DNA from: Deltaproteobacteria bacterium | GTDB taxonomy: Bacteria > Myxococcota_C > UBA6777 | NCBI GenBank assembly: GCA_006226375.1 | Contig: SBHC01000052.1 | Location: forward strand, 62,001-126,000 | Direction: 5' to 3' | Length of the DNA stretch: 64,000 nt | Shown: in pieces, positions 27,201 through 35,406 of the stretch | How positions within the stretch are numbered: position 1 is the first letter of the stretch | How the letters are laid out: every line of letters begins with the position of its first letter | Program-made: the position numbers and the translations under genes | The notes under the pieces: model-generated | Database searches by the model: none | The model's input: the letters and a program-made list of their open reading frames with translations, nothing else | Told to the model about the DNA's origin: nothing

Positions 27201-29678
27201 GTCAGCGCTTCCTTTGGAGGAGAGGGGAATCGAGCCAAAGGTCAGAGCGCTGTTGAAGCCACCGGCCACAAACACTTCACCCATGGGGTCGGCTGCGATG
27301 GCGTAGCCGTAATCCGAGCCAGCTCCAGTTCCGGAGGTTGCCCAGTTGGTGATGACACAAGTGCCTGACTTACACTGCGCTCCCGGAGGACATGCGTTGC
27401 CGCACTGTCCACAGTGAGTCTGGGACTTTTGCAGGTCGTGGCAGGTGCCGCTGCAGTTGGAGAGTCCAGCACCACAACATGCACCGTTGGCGCAGGTTTC
27501 GCCGGTTTGGCATTTGACGCCACAAGCGCCACAGTTGTTGTTGTCTTTCTTAATGTCAACACAGAGGCCAGCACAGTTGGTCTGGCTGGGTTGGCAGAAG
27601 ACCGAGCATTGTCCGTTTACACAGACCTGACCGGTGCCGCATGCTTTTCCACAAGCGCCGCAGTTCTTGGGATCAAAGTTGGTGTTGACGCAGGTGCCAG
27701 AGCAGTCTGTTTGACCTGTTTGGCAAGCACAGGCGCCGTTGTTGCAGTATTTCCCATTGGTACACTGGGTGCCACAGGCGCCGCAGTTGTTGTTGTCGAC
27801 TTTGGGATCGCGGCAGACTCCGCCACAGGAGAGCTGACCGGTGGGGCAGGTCTTGGCAGTACAGACACCGCTGGCGCAGGTCTGGGAGCTGGAACACTTG
27901 GTTCCACAAGAGCCACAATTGTTGACGTCGGTTTGGGAGTCCACACAGACACCGCCGCAATCGACGCGGCCTGTGGGGCAAGCACATCCACCGCTGACAC
28001 AGAGTTTTCCGCCGGTGCACTTGGTTCCACAAGTTCCGCAGTTGTTGGTGTCGGTTTTGGCGTCGACGCAGATCCCACCACACGCGGTTTGGGTGGCCGG
28101 GCAGCTAAGCTCACACTTGCCTGCGTTGCAGACTTCGCCAACCTTGCACTTGGTGCCGCAAGCGCCACAGTTGTTGCGATCGGCTTGGGCATCGACACAG
28201 GCTCCAGAGCAGTCGGTTTGTCCAGTGGGGCAGGCGCAAGAGCTGGAGATGCAGAGCTTGCCGCCCTGGCATTTGGCTCCACATCCACCGCAGTTGTTCA
28301 GGTCCGCTGTGATATCGACGCAGGTTCCGCTGCAATTGAGCTGCTTGGGCGGACAAGAGACCTTGCAAGCGCCGCTGACACAAGCTTCGCCCACCTTACA
28401 CTGAGAGCCACAAGCGCCGCAGTTGGAGGGGTCGATGTTGGAGTTGACACAGGTGGTGCCACACTTGATCTGGCCTGCCGGACAGAACACAGCGCACTTG
28501 CCTTGGTTGCAGACTTCGCCGGTTTTGCAAGCGGTGCCGCAAGCGCCACAGTTGGCTGTGCTGGTTTGGGTGTCGATGCATTTGCCGGTGCAGTCGGTCA
28601 AGCCAGCTTGACAGGATACAGCACACTTTCCAGCAGAGCAGACTTCACCAGCCTTACAAGCGGTGCCACAAGCACCACAGTGGGCCAGAGAGGTTTGGGT
28701 ATCGGTACAGGTTCCAGAGCAGTCGGTGAGACCTTGTTGACAGTTGAGCGCGCAAGCTCCAGCAGAACAAACCTCACCAGCTTTGCAAGCTTTTCCACAG
28801 GAGCCACAGTTGGCGTTGTCCGTCTGGATGTCCACACATTTGTCTGTGCACGCCGTTTCGCCAGTGGGGCAGGACAACTCACACTTGCCATCTTTGCAGG
28901 CTTCGCCAGGCTTGCATGCGGTTCCACAAGCGCCACAGTTATTAAAGTCTGTTTTGAGGTTGGAGCAACTTCCAGTGCAGTCTGTTAAGCCTTGTTGACA
29001 GGATACAGCACACTTCCCAGAGGAGCAGACTTCGCCAGCTTTGCAAGCGGTGCCGCAAGTACCACAGTTGGCGAGAGAGGTCTGGGTGTTCACGCAAGCG
29101 CCGTTGCAGTCAGAGGTTCCGTTGGTGCAGTTAAGCTCACACTTGCCATCTTTACAGACTTCGCCGGACTTACAAGCAGTGCCGCAAGCGCCGCAGTGTT
29201 GGTCCTCTGTCTTGGTGTCGAAGCATTCGCCGCTGCAGTCGGTTTGACCATCGGGGCAAACGATCTTGCAGGATCCTTCTGTGCACTTTTCGTTCTTGCC
29301 TGTGTCACAAGCGGTTCCACAAGTGCCGCAGTTCTTGTCATCGGTCTTGGTGTCGGCGCAGGCTGAGCCACAGAGCTCTTGACCATCGGAACAGTCCGCC
29401 ACGCATTGGCCGTCTTTGCAGACGTTGCCATCGCCACACTTGTTGGTACAGGCGCCGCAGTTGTCTTTGTCTGACTTCACATCGACACAACTTTTGGCGC
29501 AAACGGTTTGTCCTTCTTTGCAATCAAGTTCGCAGACTCCCGAAACACACTTGGAGCCCGCTTCGCAGGTGACTTGTGCGCATGGATCTGGGGGAGCGCC
29601 CGTACAGGCAACGAACGTGGGTAGGAAGAGAAGGAACACGGTGCTTACGAGGAACCAACGGGACACACTGGTTTTCAT
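24279..29678 (-). CDS. Giant Cys-rich, beta-propeller surface lipoprotein (1799 residues)
   Basis: Lipoprotein signal with lipobox LPTFVAC (Cys about residue 25) and strong ribosome site GGAGG. Residues about 30-780 hold 17 tandem Cys-rich modules of about 40 residues, each with C-x-G-x-C, NCGACG-type core and KxGEVCxxGKC end. A first set of SBBP-like propeller repeats (GSDYGYAIAAD, VFVAGGF; DxxGNxYVTGYF) spans about 780-1210; three more Cys modules lie at 1213-1345; a second propeller set runs to the end. Such modular proteins are common in myxobacteria and may bind surfaces or metals. The Cys modules are often mislabelled in databases, so names there should be distrusted. It stands alone on the minus strand. 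Confidence 0.88.
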   Translation of the reverse strand: MKTSVSRWFLVSTVFLLFLPTFVACTGAPPDPCAQVTCEAGSKCVSGVCELDCKEGQTVCAKSCVDVKSDKDNCGACTNKCGDGNVCKDGQCVADCSDGQELCGSACADTKTDDKNCGTCGTACDTGKNEKCTEGSCKIVCPDGQTDCSGECFDTKTEDQHCGACGTACKSGEVCKDGKCELNCTNGTSDCNGACVNTQTSLANCGTCGTACKAGEVCSSGKCAVSCQQGLTDCTGSCSNLKTDFNNCGACGTACKPGEACKDGKCELSCPTGETACTDKCVDIQTDNANCGSCGKACKAGEVCSAGACALNCQQGLTDCSGTCTDTQTSLAHCGACGTACKAGEVCSAGKCAVSCQAGLTDCTGKCIDTQTSTANCGACGTACKTGEVCNQGKCAVFCPAGQIKCGTTCVNSNIDPSNCGACGSQCKVGEACVSGACKVSCPPKQLNCSGTCVDITADLNNCGGCGAKCQGGKLCISSSCACPTGQTDCSGACVDAQADRNNCGACGTKCKVGEVCNAGKCELSCPATQTACGGICVDAKTDTNNCGTCGTKCTGGKLCVSGGCACPTGRVDCGGVCVDSQTDVNNCGSCGTKCSSSQTCASGVCTAKTCPTGQLSCGGVCRDPKVDNNNCGACGTQCTNGKYCNNGACACQTGQTDCSGTCVNTNFDPKNCGACGKACGTGQVCVNGQCSVFCQPSQTNCAGLCVDIKKDNNNCGACGVKCQTGETCANGACCGAGLSNCSGTCHDLQKSQTHCGQCGNACPPGAQCKSGTCVITNWATSGTGAGSDYGYAIAADPMGEVFVAGGFNSALTFGSIPLSSKGSADIYVGKLDQTGQWLWAVSTGSTSGDYAYAVKADSQGNAIVTGYFYNSVAFGNTTLSSSGGPDIFVAKINGAGTWMWAVKAGGTGSDYGYGVDVDSKDNIVITGYYYSSPATFGTFSLATVTTPDVFVAKLDPNGKFLWAQRLAGSDTDYANGIATDAQDNVYVTGGYQGVLANGSTSLSGGTSDYRVFVAKFDKDGKIRWLRDGGHTGSYGARAYAIATDKAGNAYLTGYFEREATFGSFKLSNSYSTTSYSDIFVAKISGTGNWMWAKRAGDPDASYDYGYGIQVDGFGNVYVAGYFEDDADFGSFKFKSNGGSYDHFFAKLDSNGNWIDVQVAGGTGSEYTRGLTIDDKGNAYVTGYYYSNPLTFFGSYSLTTTSTPEIFVARHYNPGCVATCSSGTTCCGGTCRDTKTDALNCGACGKACSAGSVCTNGACGCPSGLTFCSAVNACVDTQKDNNNCGACGVKCGNGSVCTSGSCSCPSGLTRCGTLCVDTKVDNKNCGACGTTCGAGQVCSASKCISAWAINAGGTSTDYGYGIDLDAQGNVYVTGYYYNSITFGTTKYTSANGSTSATLFVAKFDGNGQLLKFTQMDNGTSSYGYGRFIKVDSKGNVFVTGRFYGSAGKFGTFALTSNGSGDVFVGKLDKDLKPLAVFTGGSTSTDYGYRIATDSQDNVYITGRYYGSTSTKATFGTFQFGAVGTSSTTYMFVAKLDNSLKLLNIVPFGGRSSTQYPYGLGVDSKDNVYVAGYWYGGSTSPTTLLTFGTTSLTGTRYADLFVAKLDKNLALQKIIAAKGGYYYEYVYGLTIDKNDNIYIGGYWSTSSSSFRTATFGSYVLTHSSSSTYDNDIFVTKLDTNLNFTGAANYGHSSNSDYLYGLSTDGTNVYMTGYVYDGAKFGNITIKAPGGSGQIFRATIDSTLKPLSASAGGGSSTDYGYHIVGDGTGNTFVSGRCYSGNYGGVTLTTQGGDVCIFKNLP

Positions 29679-29721
29679 TTTGTCCTCCAGACTAAGTATT
29701 GACGATACAGCAAGACGTTAA

Positions 29722-29800
29722 CAGAAAAGCCGGAGGGGACACAAGCAAAAAAGTGTGATCTTGATCACACTTTTTGCTTGTGTCCCCTCCGGCTTTTCTG
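29722..29800. repeat. 79-bp near-perfect palindrome
   Basis: The left arm 29722-29760 and right arm 29763-29800 are reverse complements over 38 bases, with a single extra A in the left arm and a 2-base loop. It contains GCCGGAGGGGACACAAGC and its complement. It lies 44 bases upstream of the giant lipoprotein start and between divergent genes, so it does not end a transcript from either neighbour. It could extrude as a cruciform. Confidence 0.9.
29753..29770. promoter_or_regulatory. CRP-type binding site at the palindrome centre
   Basis: The centre reads TGTGA-TCTTGA-TCACA (29754-29769), which fits the CRP consensus TGTGA-N6-TCACA in all ten core positions. A Crp/Fnr-family gene lies at 33593-34288. 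Site identity is clear from the sequence; which protein binds it is inference. Confidence 0.6.
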
Positions 29801-30047
29801 AGCTTTCCCATGTTAAGAGCACCTTGCTGCTTACGACGGATGCAAACCTCGTACAAAAATTAACCTCAGGTAACGGCACTCTGTCTCAGGCTTTTTACAA
29901 ATTTCCTAAAATCAGTACCTTTGACACAGTTTTGTCACACAAGTCACGTTGCGAGGAGTGAATCAGGAACGTCTTGTCCGTGGGAGAAGCGTGTGGTAGG
30001 CTTCGCTCATTTTGTGATGGTGGTCTAGCTGAAAGGGGCTTGAGACA

Positions 30048-31853
30048 ATGGCGCAACAGGAACAACAGCGTGAAAGGCGGGATAGAATTGCACAGTGGGC
30101 GTTTGATACGCTGCCTTTGTTGAACCGGTTTCATCTGTGGTTGGAAGATGTGGAGGTCGAAGACCTTCGAGGTGGAGAGGAGAGGGTTGCGTTGTCGAGC
30201 GCGTCGTTCATGGATGCCCGGATGGAACGCTTGATGACAATGACCACCGCCTTAACAGCATTAAGTACCAAGTTGTTTGGTCGCTTTGGTGAGGGTGCGG
30301 ACAAGGAGAAGGCTATCCTCAACCAGGTGAAGAAGGACGCCGACGCGATCTCGGCCTATGCGATGAGCGAAGGCCTGTGGGCATCGTCCCGGCTGTTACC
30401 GGAAAATCACGCGATAATGGTCTGCCTGGGCGAGGGGTTGATGCCCAAAGCTGGCGAGACGCCTGAGATGGGCTCGAATCCCCAGTTGGGCTTTGGCCGG
30501 GTGTACGCGAGACCGCAAGTGGCGCAGTGGCTGGACCGTCGCGTCACCCAACTTCTTAATGACCCAACCTACACATGGGACTCCTTTTACCTTGAGCTCA
30601 AGCGAAAGGGGATTACGGTGTGGGGTGCAGCCATCGATACGTTGGAGAACACATCCCGGTTTGCGAAGGGCAAAGACACAGGACCGATGGCTGTCCTCCA
30701 CCTGTTTGATCAGCCTCTGCGTATCATGCGGCCTTACGAAGGATACATTGGCAACCTGATCTTGCCGCGCAAGGTGGTGGACAAAGCGGCCGACCGCTCG
30801 ACCTTGCTCGACTTTCGTACGCCTCGGGCTCGTGTGCTTGAAGCCATTTGCGACGCCTACCCAGGGATTCTGCCTGAGCACGTTCACGTTTGGACCTTGC
30901 GAGGGAAGAGTCGGGAAGCTCGCTTGGGGGCCCTCTGGCAAGAGTGGACTGACTTGGGCGTTGATCTGGTGGACGAGTCCTACACGATGCCTTCGGGCAT
31001 GGCTGTTTTTAACGACTCAGGAACCTACGCACCTACCTTTAAAGTGGGGAACTGGACAGACGCGGAAGGTCGTCCGCACGTTCTTGTGTGCGATGGGTAT
31101 GCTGCTTCGGCCGAGGCGATCCAGGCTGCAAGTTTGTCTCTTTCTCTGGACCTGGATGCTTCTTTGGTGGTGTTCACGTCTCGATTTAAACTTCCTCTTG
31201 CCATTGAGCAGAATGTGATGAGGCTTCCCGCGGAAGCTGAAGACTTCGCCGAACAACTTCAGGCTACCCTTGGCGACTTCTTTGACCCCAGCATGGTGGA
31301 GACCTACAGGGAGATGATCCGAGAAGCTCGGGACGCAGGAATGCCTTTGCAACACCGGGTGGTTCGGATCGAAGACTTCTTCCCTGAGAAGCGTTGGAAC
31401 GTTCTGGCGCTGGCTGGTTACATGTGCCCCGACCCCTACACTGGAGCTGTGGGCGTGGAAGAGGTGGGGCCTCAGACATTCCGGGTTTCGGTTCGGATGT
31501 TGGCCAATGAGTCTGAGCGTGAAGTGGCTCTCACCCTCCGAATTAAAGACGAGTGGGAAGACGCTCGCCTTGTGTTCCATCCCCTGTTGGTGCGGTTCTT
31601 CTATGGAGAAAACTTCCGCAATCGACCTGTCCGGATCTCTGACTCCGGTCGAATCCGCAACGAGTTGCAAACGTTGTGCAGCGAAGCCTTGGACTACACA
31701 GAAGATGGGATGACGATCTTCTTTGACCGTATCCCTGTGGAGGTTATCTCCGCAGAGCACCAGTCGCTGCTGTTGGATGTGTTGGAGTGGTACAAAGACA
31801 ACTACCCCATGTGGTTTCGTTGGCTCACCATCGTTCCTCCTTCCCAATCCTAG
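30048..31853 (+). CDS. Conserved-looking cytosolic protein, unknown function
   Basis: 601 residues, no signal or membrane segment, ribosome site AAGGGG about 12 bases before the ATG. I do not recognise a family. It has an N-terminal helical part (about 1-110), then mixed alpha/beta parts with blocks such as LLPENHAIMVCLGEGLMPK, GYIGNLILPRK, PSGMAVFNDSGTYAPTFK, and a C-terminal FFDRIPVEVISAEH stretch. Composition and codon use match the neighbours. It is divergent from the giant lipoprotein across the palindrome and CRP-type site, and could be regulated through it. Confidence 0.75.
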   Translation: MAQQEQQRERRDRIAQWAFDTLPLLNRFHLWLEDVEVEDLRGGEERVALSSASFMDARMERLMTMTTALTALSTKLFGRFGEGADKEKAILNQVKKDADAISAYAMSEGLWASSRLLPENHAIMVCLGEGLMPKAGETPEMGSNPQLGFGRVYARPQVAQWLDRRVTQLLNDPTYTWDSFYLELKRKGITVWGAAIDTLENTSRFAKGKDTGPMAVLHLFDQPLRIMRPYEGYIGNLILPRKVVDKAADRSTLLDFRTPRARVLEAICDAYPGILPEHVHVWTLRGKSREARLGALWQEWTDLGVDLVDESYTMPSGMAVFNDSGTYAPTFKVGNWTDAEGRPHVLVCDGYAASAEAIQAASLSLSLDLDASLVVFTSRFKLPLAIEQNVMRLPAEAEDFAEQLQATLGDFFDPSMVETYREMIREARDAGMPLQHRVVRIEDFFPEKRWNVLALAGYMCPDPYTGAVGVEEVGPQTFRVSVRMLANESEREVALTLRIKDEWEDARLVFHPLLVRFFYGENFRNRPVRISDSGRIRNELQTLCSEALDYTEDGMTIFFDRIPVEVISAEHQSLLLDVLEWYKDNYPMWFRWLTIVPPSQS

Positions 31854-31991
31854 CCGAAGGGAGATTCATCCAACGCGTAAGCCGTTTCTTCTCTCTTGCG
31901 AAACCCGCTCTTGGGAAAAGCGCATCGCTTGCTTTTCTTTGTGAAGGGCTTAGACTCCTTGTTGGAAACGAATCCTTTGTGACAGGTGTAT

Positions 31992-33440
31992 ATGGTTATG
32001 AAACGTTGGTGTTGTCTTCTTTTGCTGTTGGTCTTTGCGCAAGACGTACATGCGCAGCCCCAGGCAAGTTCAACCCGACGTTTGTTCCGAATCACCGCCT
32101 TGGGAGCGATGGTTTTGCCCACCCGTGCGAACGGACGGTGCTGGGACATTGGATGTTTCGGTAAGAAAAAGAAGATGCACAAGTTGACGGAGGCCTTGCG
32201 AGAGATCAAGGACATCGTCCACTGGCGCAAAGCCCTCGTGCGCAAAGCGTTTAAGTTTGCCTCAACTGGCACGTATCTGCCCGACACCTTCATCATTGTT
32301 AAGCTGAATGGTCGTCAGATTCTCAAGACCAAGCGTTCGTCCAATTCGCTGATGCCGATGTGGGGAGAGTCTGCTGAAGCCTACGTTGCGCCTCATGACA
32401 CCCTTGAAGTGTACGCCTACGATTGGGATCGCTTCACCTCCCATGACCCCATGGGGTTCTATGCGACGATCGGAATTCCGAGGAAGTTCCTGGAGCGTGG
32501 TGGCATTATGAAGCTCAAGTTTGGGCGGATTCATGAACTCCAGTTGATGCTGGCACCTGTGCATCCTGAGCCAAGGGAGCCTCCCAAAGCCGCTACAGCA
32601 CGTCGGGCTGTCCCAAGGCCTGTGCTCCGAGACAGACCCATTTCTCGCGATGCAAAGCCTCCTGAACGCCGAAGCCCTGAGCCACGAACAAAGCCTGACA
32701 GGCGGAAGGCTCTTGTTCGAAGTGTCCCCCCAGAGCGGCGAAGGGTTCCAGAGCCCCGTCGAAGGGAACCTCCTGTGCGTCGTGAGGTGCTTGCAAGGCG
32801 GAAGCCACCAGCGCGTCGAACGACAGGCGAGGAGCCGGACGACCGAGATCTGGCTCCACCCTTGCCTTTGCCACGTGAGAGGAGGGTGGTTCCTCCTGAA
32901 TCACGTCAAGACAATGTTCCTCGCCGCAGGCCAGTTGAGCCTCGACGCTCGTTGCCTCCTGCTCGGCGTGTTCCTGATGCTCCACCGAAGCGGCTGGTTG
33001 CTCGGGCTCTCCCACCAGGCCCGAAAGGAAGCGGGATTGATGGGCTGTATCATCTCGACAAGTCGAAGATGTTACGTTTGGCGCGTTACTTGGAAAAGAA
33101 CCTGCATCGTTTGCCAAAGTCACGGAGGGCTGCAGTGCAACAGACGATCGCCTTGGCTCTTGGGATGAAGATGCAACTCAAGTTGTTTGGCCGGAACCAG
33201 GCTCACTTGGTTACAGTTCATACGGTCAAAGGCCAACTGCTACGGCGCTTGTTTTATGGAACTTGGTCCTGGCACAAGAAGGATGTGAGCTTTACGATGC
33301 ATGTGGTAGAGCAGTCGTATCGCAAAAAGTGGAGACCGTTAAACCTGACTGTGTCATGTTCGGTTCGTCGACCGCGGATCCGATGCGTCAACATTTTTGG
33401 GCGCAAGCGACATCACGACTTTCTGCCTGCTCCACATTGA
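31992..33440 (+). CDS. Secreted protein with C2-like domain and Pro/Arg-rich linker
   Basis: 482 residues from ATG 31992 (AGG at 31984-31986); ATG 31998 is also possible. A signal peptide (WCCLLLLLVFAQDVHAQ) is followed by a C2-like beta sandwich (about 90-180): DTFIIVKLNGRQILKTK, MPMWGESAEAYV, DTLEVYAYDWDRFTSHD, with Asp residues where C2 domains bind Ca2+. A basic, proline-rich stretch (about 195-345, many RR/ERR, PxRR) comes next, then a compact C-terminal domain with two Cys and RCVNIFGRKRH. Function unknown; calcium or lipid binding at the cell surface is an inference. Confidence 0.7.
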   Translation: MVMKRWCCLLLLLVFAQDVHAQPQASSTRRLFRITALGAMVLPTRANGRCWDIGCFGKKKKMHKLTEALREIKDIVHWRKALVRKAFKFASTGTYLPDTFIIVKLNGRQILKTKRSSNSLMPMWGESAEAYVAPHDTLEVYAYDWDRFTSHDPMGFYATIGIPRKFLERGGIMKLKFGRIHELQLMLAPVHPEPREPPKAATARRAVPRPVLRDRPISRDAKPPERRSPEPRTKPDRRKALVRSVPPERRRVPEPRRREPPVRREVLARRKPPARRTTGEEPDDRDLAPPLPLPRERRVVPPESRQDNVPRRRPVEPRRSLPPARRVPDAPPKRLVARALPPGPKGSGIDGLYHLDKSKMLRLARYLEKNLHRLPKSRRAAVQQTIALALGMKMQLKLFGRNQAHLVTVHTVKGQLLRRLFYGTWSWHKKDVSFTMHVVEQSYRKKWRPLNLTVSCSVRRPRIRCVNIFGRKRHHDFLPAPH

Positions 33441-33592
33441 TTCCTTCGCCTGGATTGCCTGACCCGACTTCGTCCTTGCGTTACATCCGTTCCTACCGTA
33501 CACTGGCAAGGTTCCAACGAATACCAACGTGCAGAGTCCTGATGTGGTGGTCCACATCCAGGGGTGGAGCATGAGAAGGAGACGAGAACTCG

Positions 33593-34288
33593 ATGAGCGC
33601 TGCGGAGTTACAAAAGAAAAAGAATTTGTTGAAGAAGGTCGCCTTGTTTGAGGGAATCAGTGAGGAGGACCTGGATCAGCTTGTACCCCTTCTGCGCTTT
33701 CGAAAGTGTGTGCGCGGACAGTCTGTTGTGGAAGTCGATATGCCGGGACACTCCCTTTATATGATTTCCAACGGTGAGTTGAAGGTCACCATCCAGCGCG
33801 ATGACAAAGAGGCCATCCTGACCCTTTTGGGAGCCGGTGACTTTTTTGGTGAGATGGCTCTCCTTGATGGCAAAGGCCGAAGCGCCAACGTTGTATGCCT
33901 GCGAGCGTCCGACCTTTACGAATTGAGCCGGGAAGACTTCTTGCGATATGTGGAGGCTCACCCTCGCGCCTTGATTAACATCCTTCAACACCTGACCGAG
34001 CGTTTGCGCAACAGCAACTTAATTATCAGCAACTTGACCTTGCTGGATGTGTACGGCCGAGTCGCTCGATTCTTCATGACTCTCGCCGAAGAAGAAGGCG
34101 AAGAAGTCGACGCAGGGATTCTTCTTCGCAAGCCTCCCTCACAGCAACAAATGGCGGGGATGCTGGGTACCAGCCGTGAGACAGTCAATCGCGTGATTGC
34201 GGAGTTTGTCCAACAAGGCATTCTGCAAAAGGACGGTCGTCAGCTTGTCATCACCAGCGAGGCTTTGCTGGCGGAGCAAGTTCAGTAG
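33593..34288 (+). CDS. Crp/Fnr-family transcriptional regulator
   Basis: 231 residues. A cyclic-nucleotide-type jelly roll (about 15-135) with the FFGEMALLDGKGRSANV phosphate-binding cassette (Glu and Arg-Ser-Ala present) suggests real cAMP/cGMP binding rather than an FNR iron-sulfur type (no N-terminal Cys cluster). A winged helix C-terminus has PSQQQMAGMLGTSRETVNRV. It could bind the TGTGA-N6-TCACA site at 29753. It is 35 bases before a metallo-beta-lactamase-fold gene and likely co-transcribed. Confidence 0.93.
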   Translation: MSAAELQKKKNLLKKVALFEGISEEDLDQLVPLLRFRKCVRGQSVVEVDMPGHSLYMISNGELKVTIQRDDKEAILTLLGAGDFFGEMALLDGKGRSANVVCLRASDLYELSREDFLRYVEAHPRALINILQHLTERLRNSNLIISNLTLLDVYGRVARFFMTLAEEEGEEVDAGILLRKPPSQQQMAGMLGTSRETVNRVIAEFVQQGILQKDGRQLVITSEALLAEQVQ

Positions 34289-34323
34289 CCCCAATCTTCT
34301 CAATCCTTGTGTGAGGGGTTTTC

Positions 34324-35277
34324 ATGGTGAAAGCATTTGCAAGCGCGGGTGACACGCAGAACCAACGAGCTGTCCTCACTCCCTTGGCGGATGGAGTGTA
34401 CGGCTACATTAGCGACTTCGACCCCAACACTGGCGTGATTGTGGGTGACGATGCTTGTCTTGCGATCGATTGCAGAGCGACGCCTTCCCTCGCTCGGGAA
34501 ATGATCGCAGACATTCAAGCGGTCACCGAACAGCCCATCACGTCTTTGTTTTTGACTCACTACCATGCGGTGAGGGTGTTGGGGCGGGCTGCGTTTCACG
34601 ATGTCACTGAGGTGATTGCGAGCGCGAACACAGCGTCTTTGATTGAGGAGCGTGGAGAGCAAGACTTTGCCTCTGAGGTCCGTCGTTTCCCTCGGTTGTT
34701 TCAAGGAGTGGAAGAGGTCCCTGGCCTGACCCAACCGACTCTTACCTTTGAGACCTCCATGACCTACTCGGTGGGGGGGCGTGAGGTGCTTTTGGCCCAT
34801 CCAGGGAGAGGTCACACCAAAGGCGACAGCGTTGTTTGGTTGGAACAAGAGAAGGTCTTATTCGCTGGTGACCTGATGGAAGACCACTGCGCTCTGTATT
34901 GCGGTGATGCGTACATTCAGGAGTGGCGCGATACGCTCAACGTTCTGGCTTCGTACCCAGCCGAAGTGGTCGTGCCTGGGCGTGGCGCAGTCATTCGTGG
35001 GGCTGCCAAGGTGCAGGAAGCCATCGCCTTAACCCGTGGCTTTTTGGATGACTTGCTCCGCCTCACCTCCGAAGCCATCGAGGGTGGCTTTAACCTCAAA
35101 GCCACCTTCGACCATGTGTATGCTTCCATGACCCCAACCTACGGAACGTGGCCGATCTACGAACATTGTATCCCCTTCAATGTGAGTCGCGCCTTTGACG
35201 AGTTACAAGGTATCGCCGAACCCACCGTTTGGACCGCCCAACGCGATCAAGACATGTGGAGCGCCCTCCAAGGATAA
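34324..35277 (+). CDS. Metallo-beta-lactamase-fold hydrolase with altered metal motif
   Basis: 317 residues. MBL-fold order is clear: N-terminal GVYGYISDFDPNTGVIVGDD; metal motif FLTHYHAVRVLG; the third His in HPGRGHTKGDSVVWL; Asp in VLFAGDLMEDH. The usual HxHxDH is HYHAVR, so the Asp and His of the second metal site are replaced by Val and Arg, while the two first His, the later His and the Asp remain. A single-metal or altered-specificity enzyme is likely. It follows the Crp/Fnr gene closely. Substrate unknown. Confidence 0.85.
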   Translation: MVKAFASAGDTQNQRAVLTPLADGVYGYISDFDPNTGVIVGDDACLAIDCRATPSLAREMIADIQAVTEQPITSLFLTHYHAVRVLGRAAFHDVTEVIASANTASLIEERGEQDFASEVRRFPRLFQGVEEVPGLTQPTLTFETSMTYSVGGREVLLAHPGRGHTKGDSVVWLEQEKVLFAGDLMEDHCALYCGDAYIQEWRDTLNVLASYPAEVVVPGRGAVIRGAAKVQEAIALTRGFLDDLLRLTSEAIEGGFNLKATFDHVYASMTPTYGTWPIYEHCIPFNVSRAFDELQGIAEPTVWTAQRDQDMWSALQG

Positions 35278-35406
35278 ATCACTCCTCCCCAACATCACCT
35301 ACATTGTTCGGAATGTGTGTCTCCATCCCGCGAATTCATTCATCCACACCATTTGTTTTACCCTATCCCCTGAATGTATTCGCAGGTCCCCAATCGCATG
35401 CATCGG

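Larger units (their letters stand above)
29679..30047. other. Divergent intergenic region with long palindrome
   Basis: 369 bases between divergent genes. Apart from the palindrome at 29722-29800, no gene or clear promoter hexamer pair was seen. A 68-codon frame across the palindrome (29755-29961) lacks a ribosome site. Confidence 0.5.

Noticed and set aside
27414-28988. 524-codon plus-strand frame opposite the giant lipoprotein
   Set aside because: Ala/Val/Gly/Thr-rich mirror of the Cys-module repeats; an artefact of codon bias in the antisense frame.
24300-29600. CRISPR-like periodic repeats
   Set aside because: The period matches 40-residue protein modules with varied codons and no constant repeat/spacer pattern. 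The same holds for 54800-58500.
29722-29800. Palindrome as an intrinsic terminator
   Set aside because: Both neighbouring genes read away from it and no T run follows the stem.
29755-29961. 68-codon frame across the palindrome
   Set aside because: No ribosome site, and its first part is just the right arm of the palindrome.
32593-33168. Frames on both strands inside the Arg/Pro-rich linker of the C2-like protein
   Set aside because: Low-complexity DNA opens several frames; only the plus frame has a signal peptide and a domain before it.
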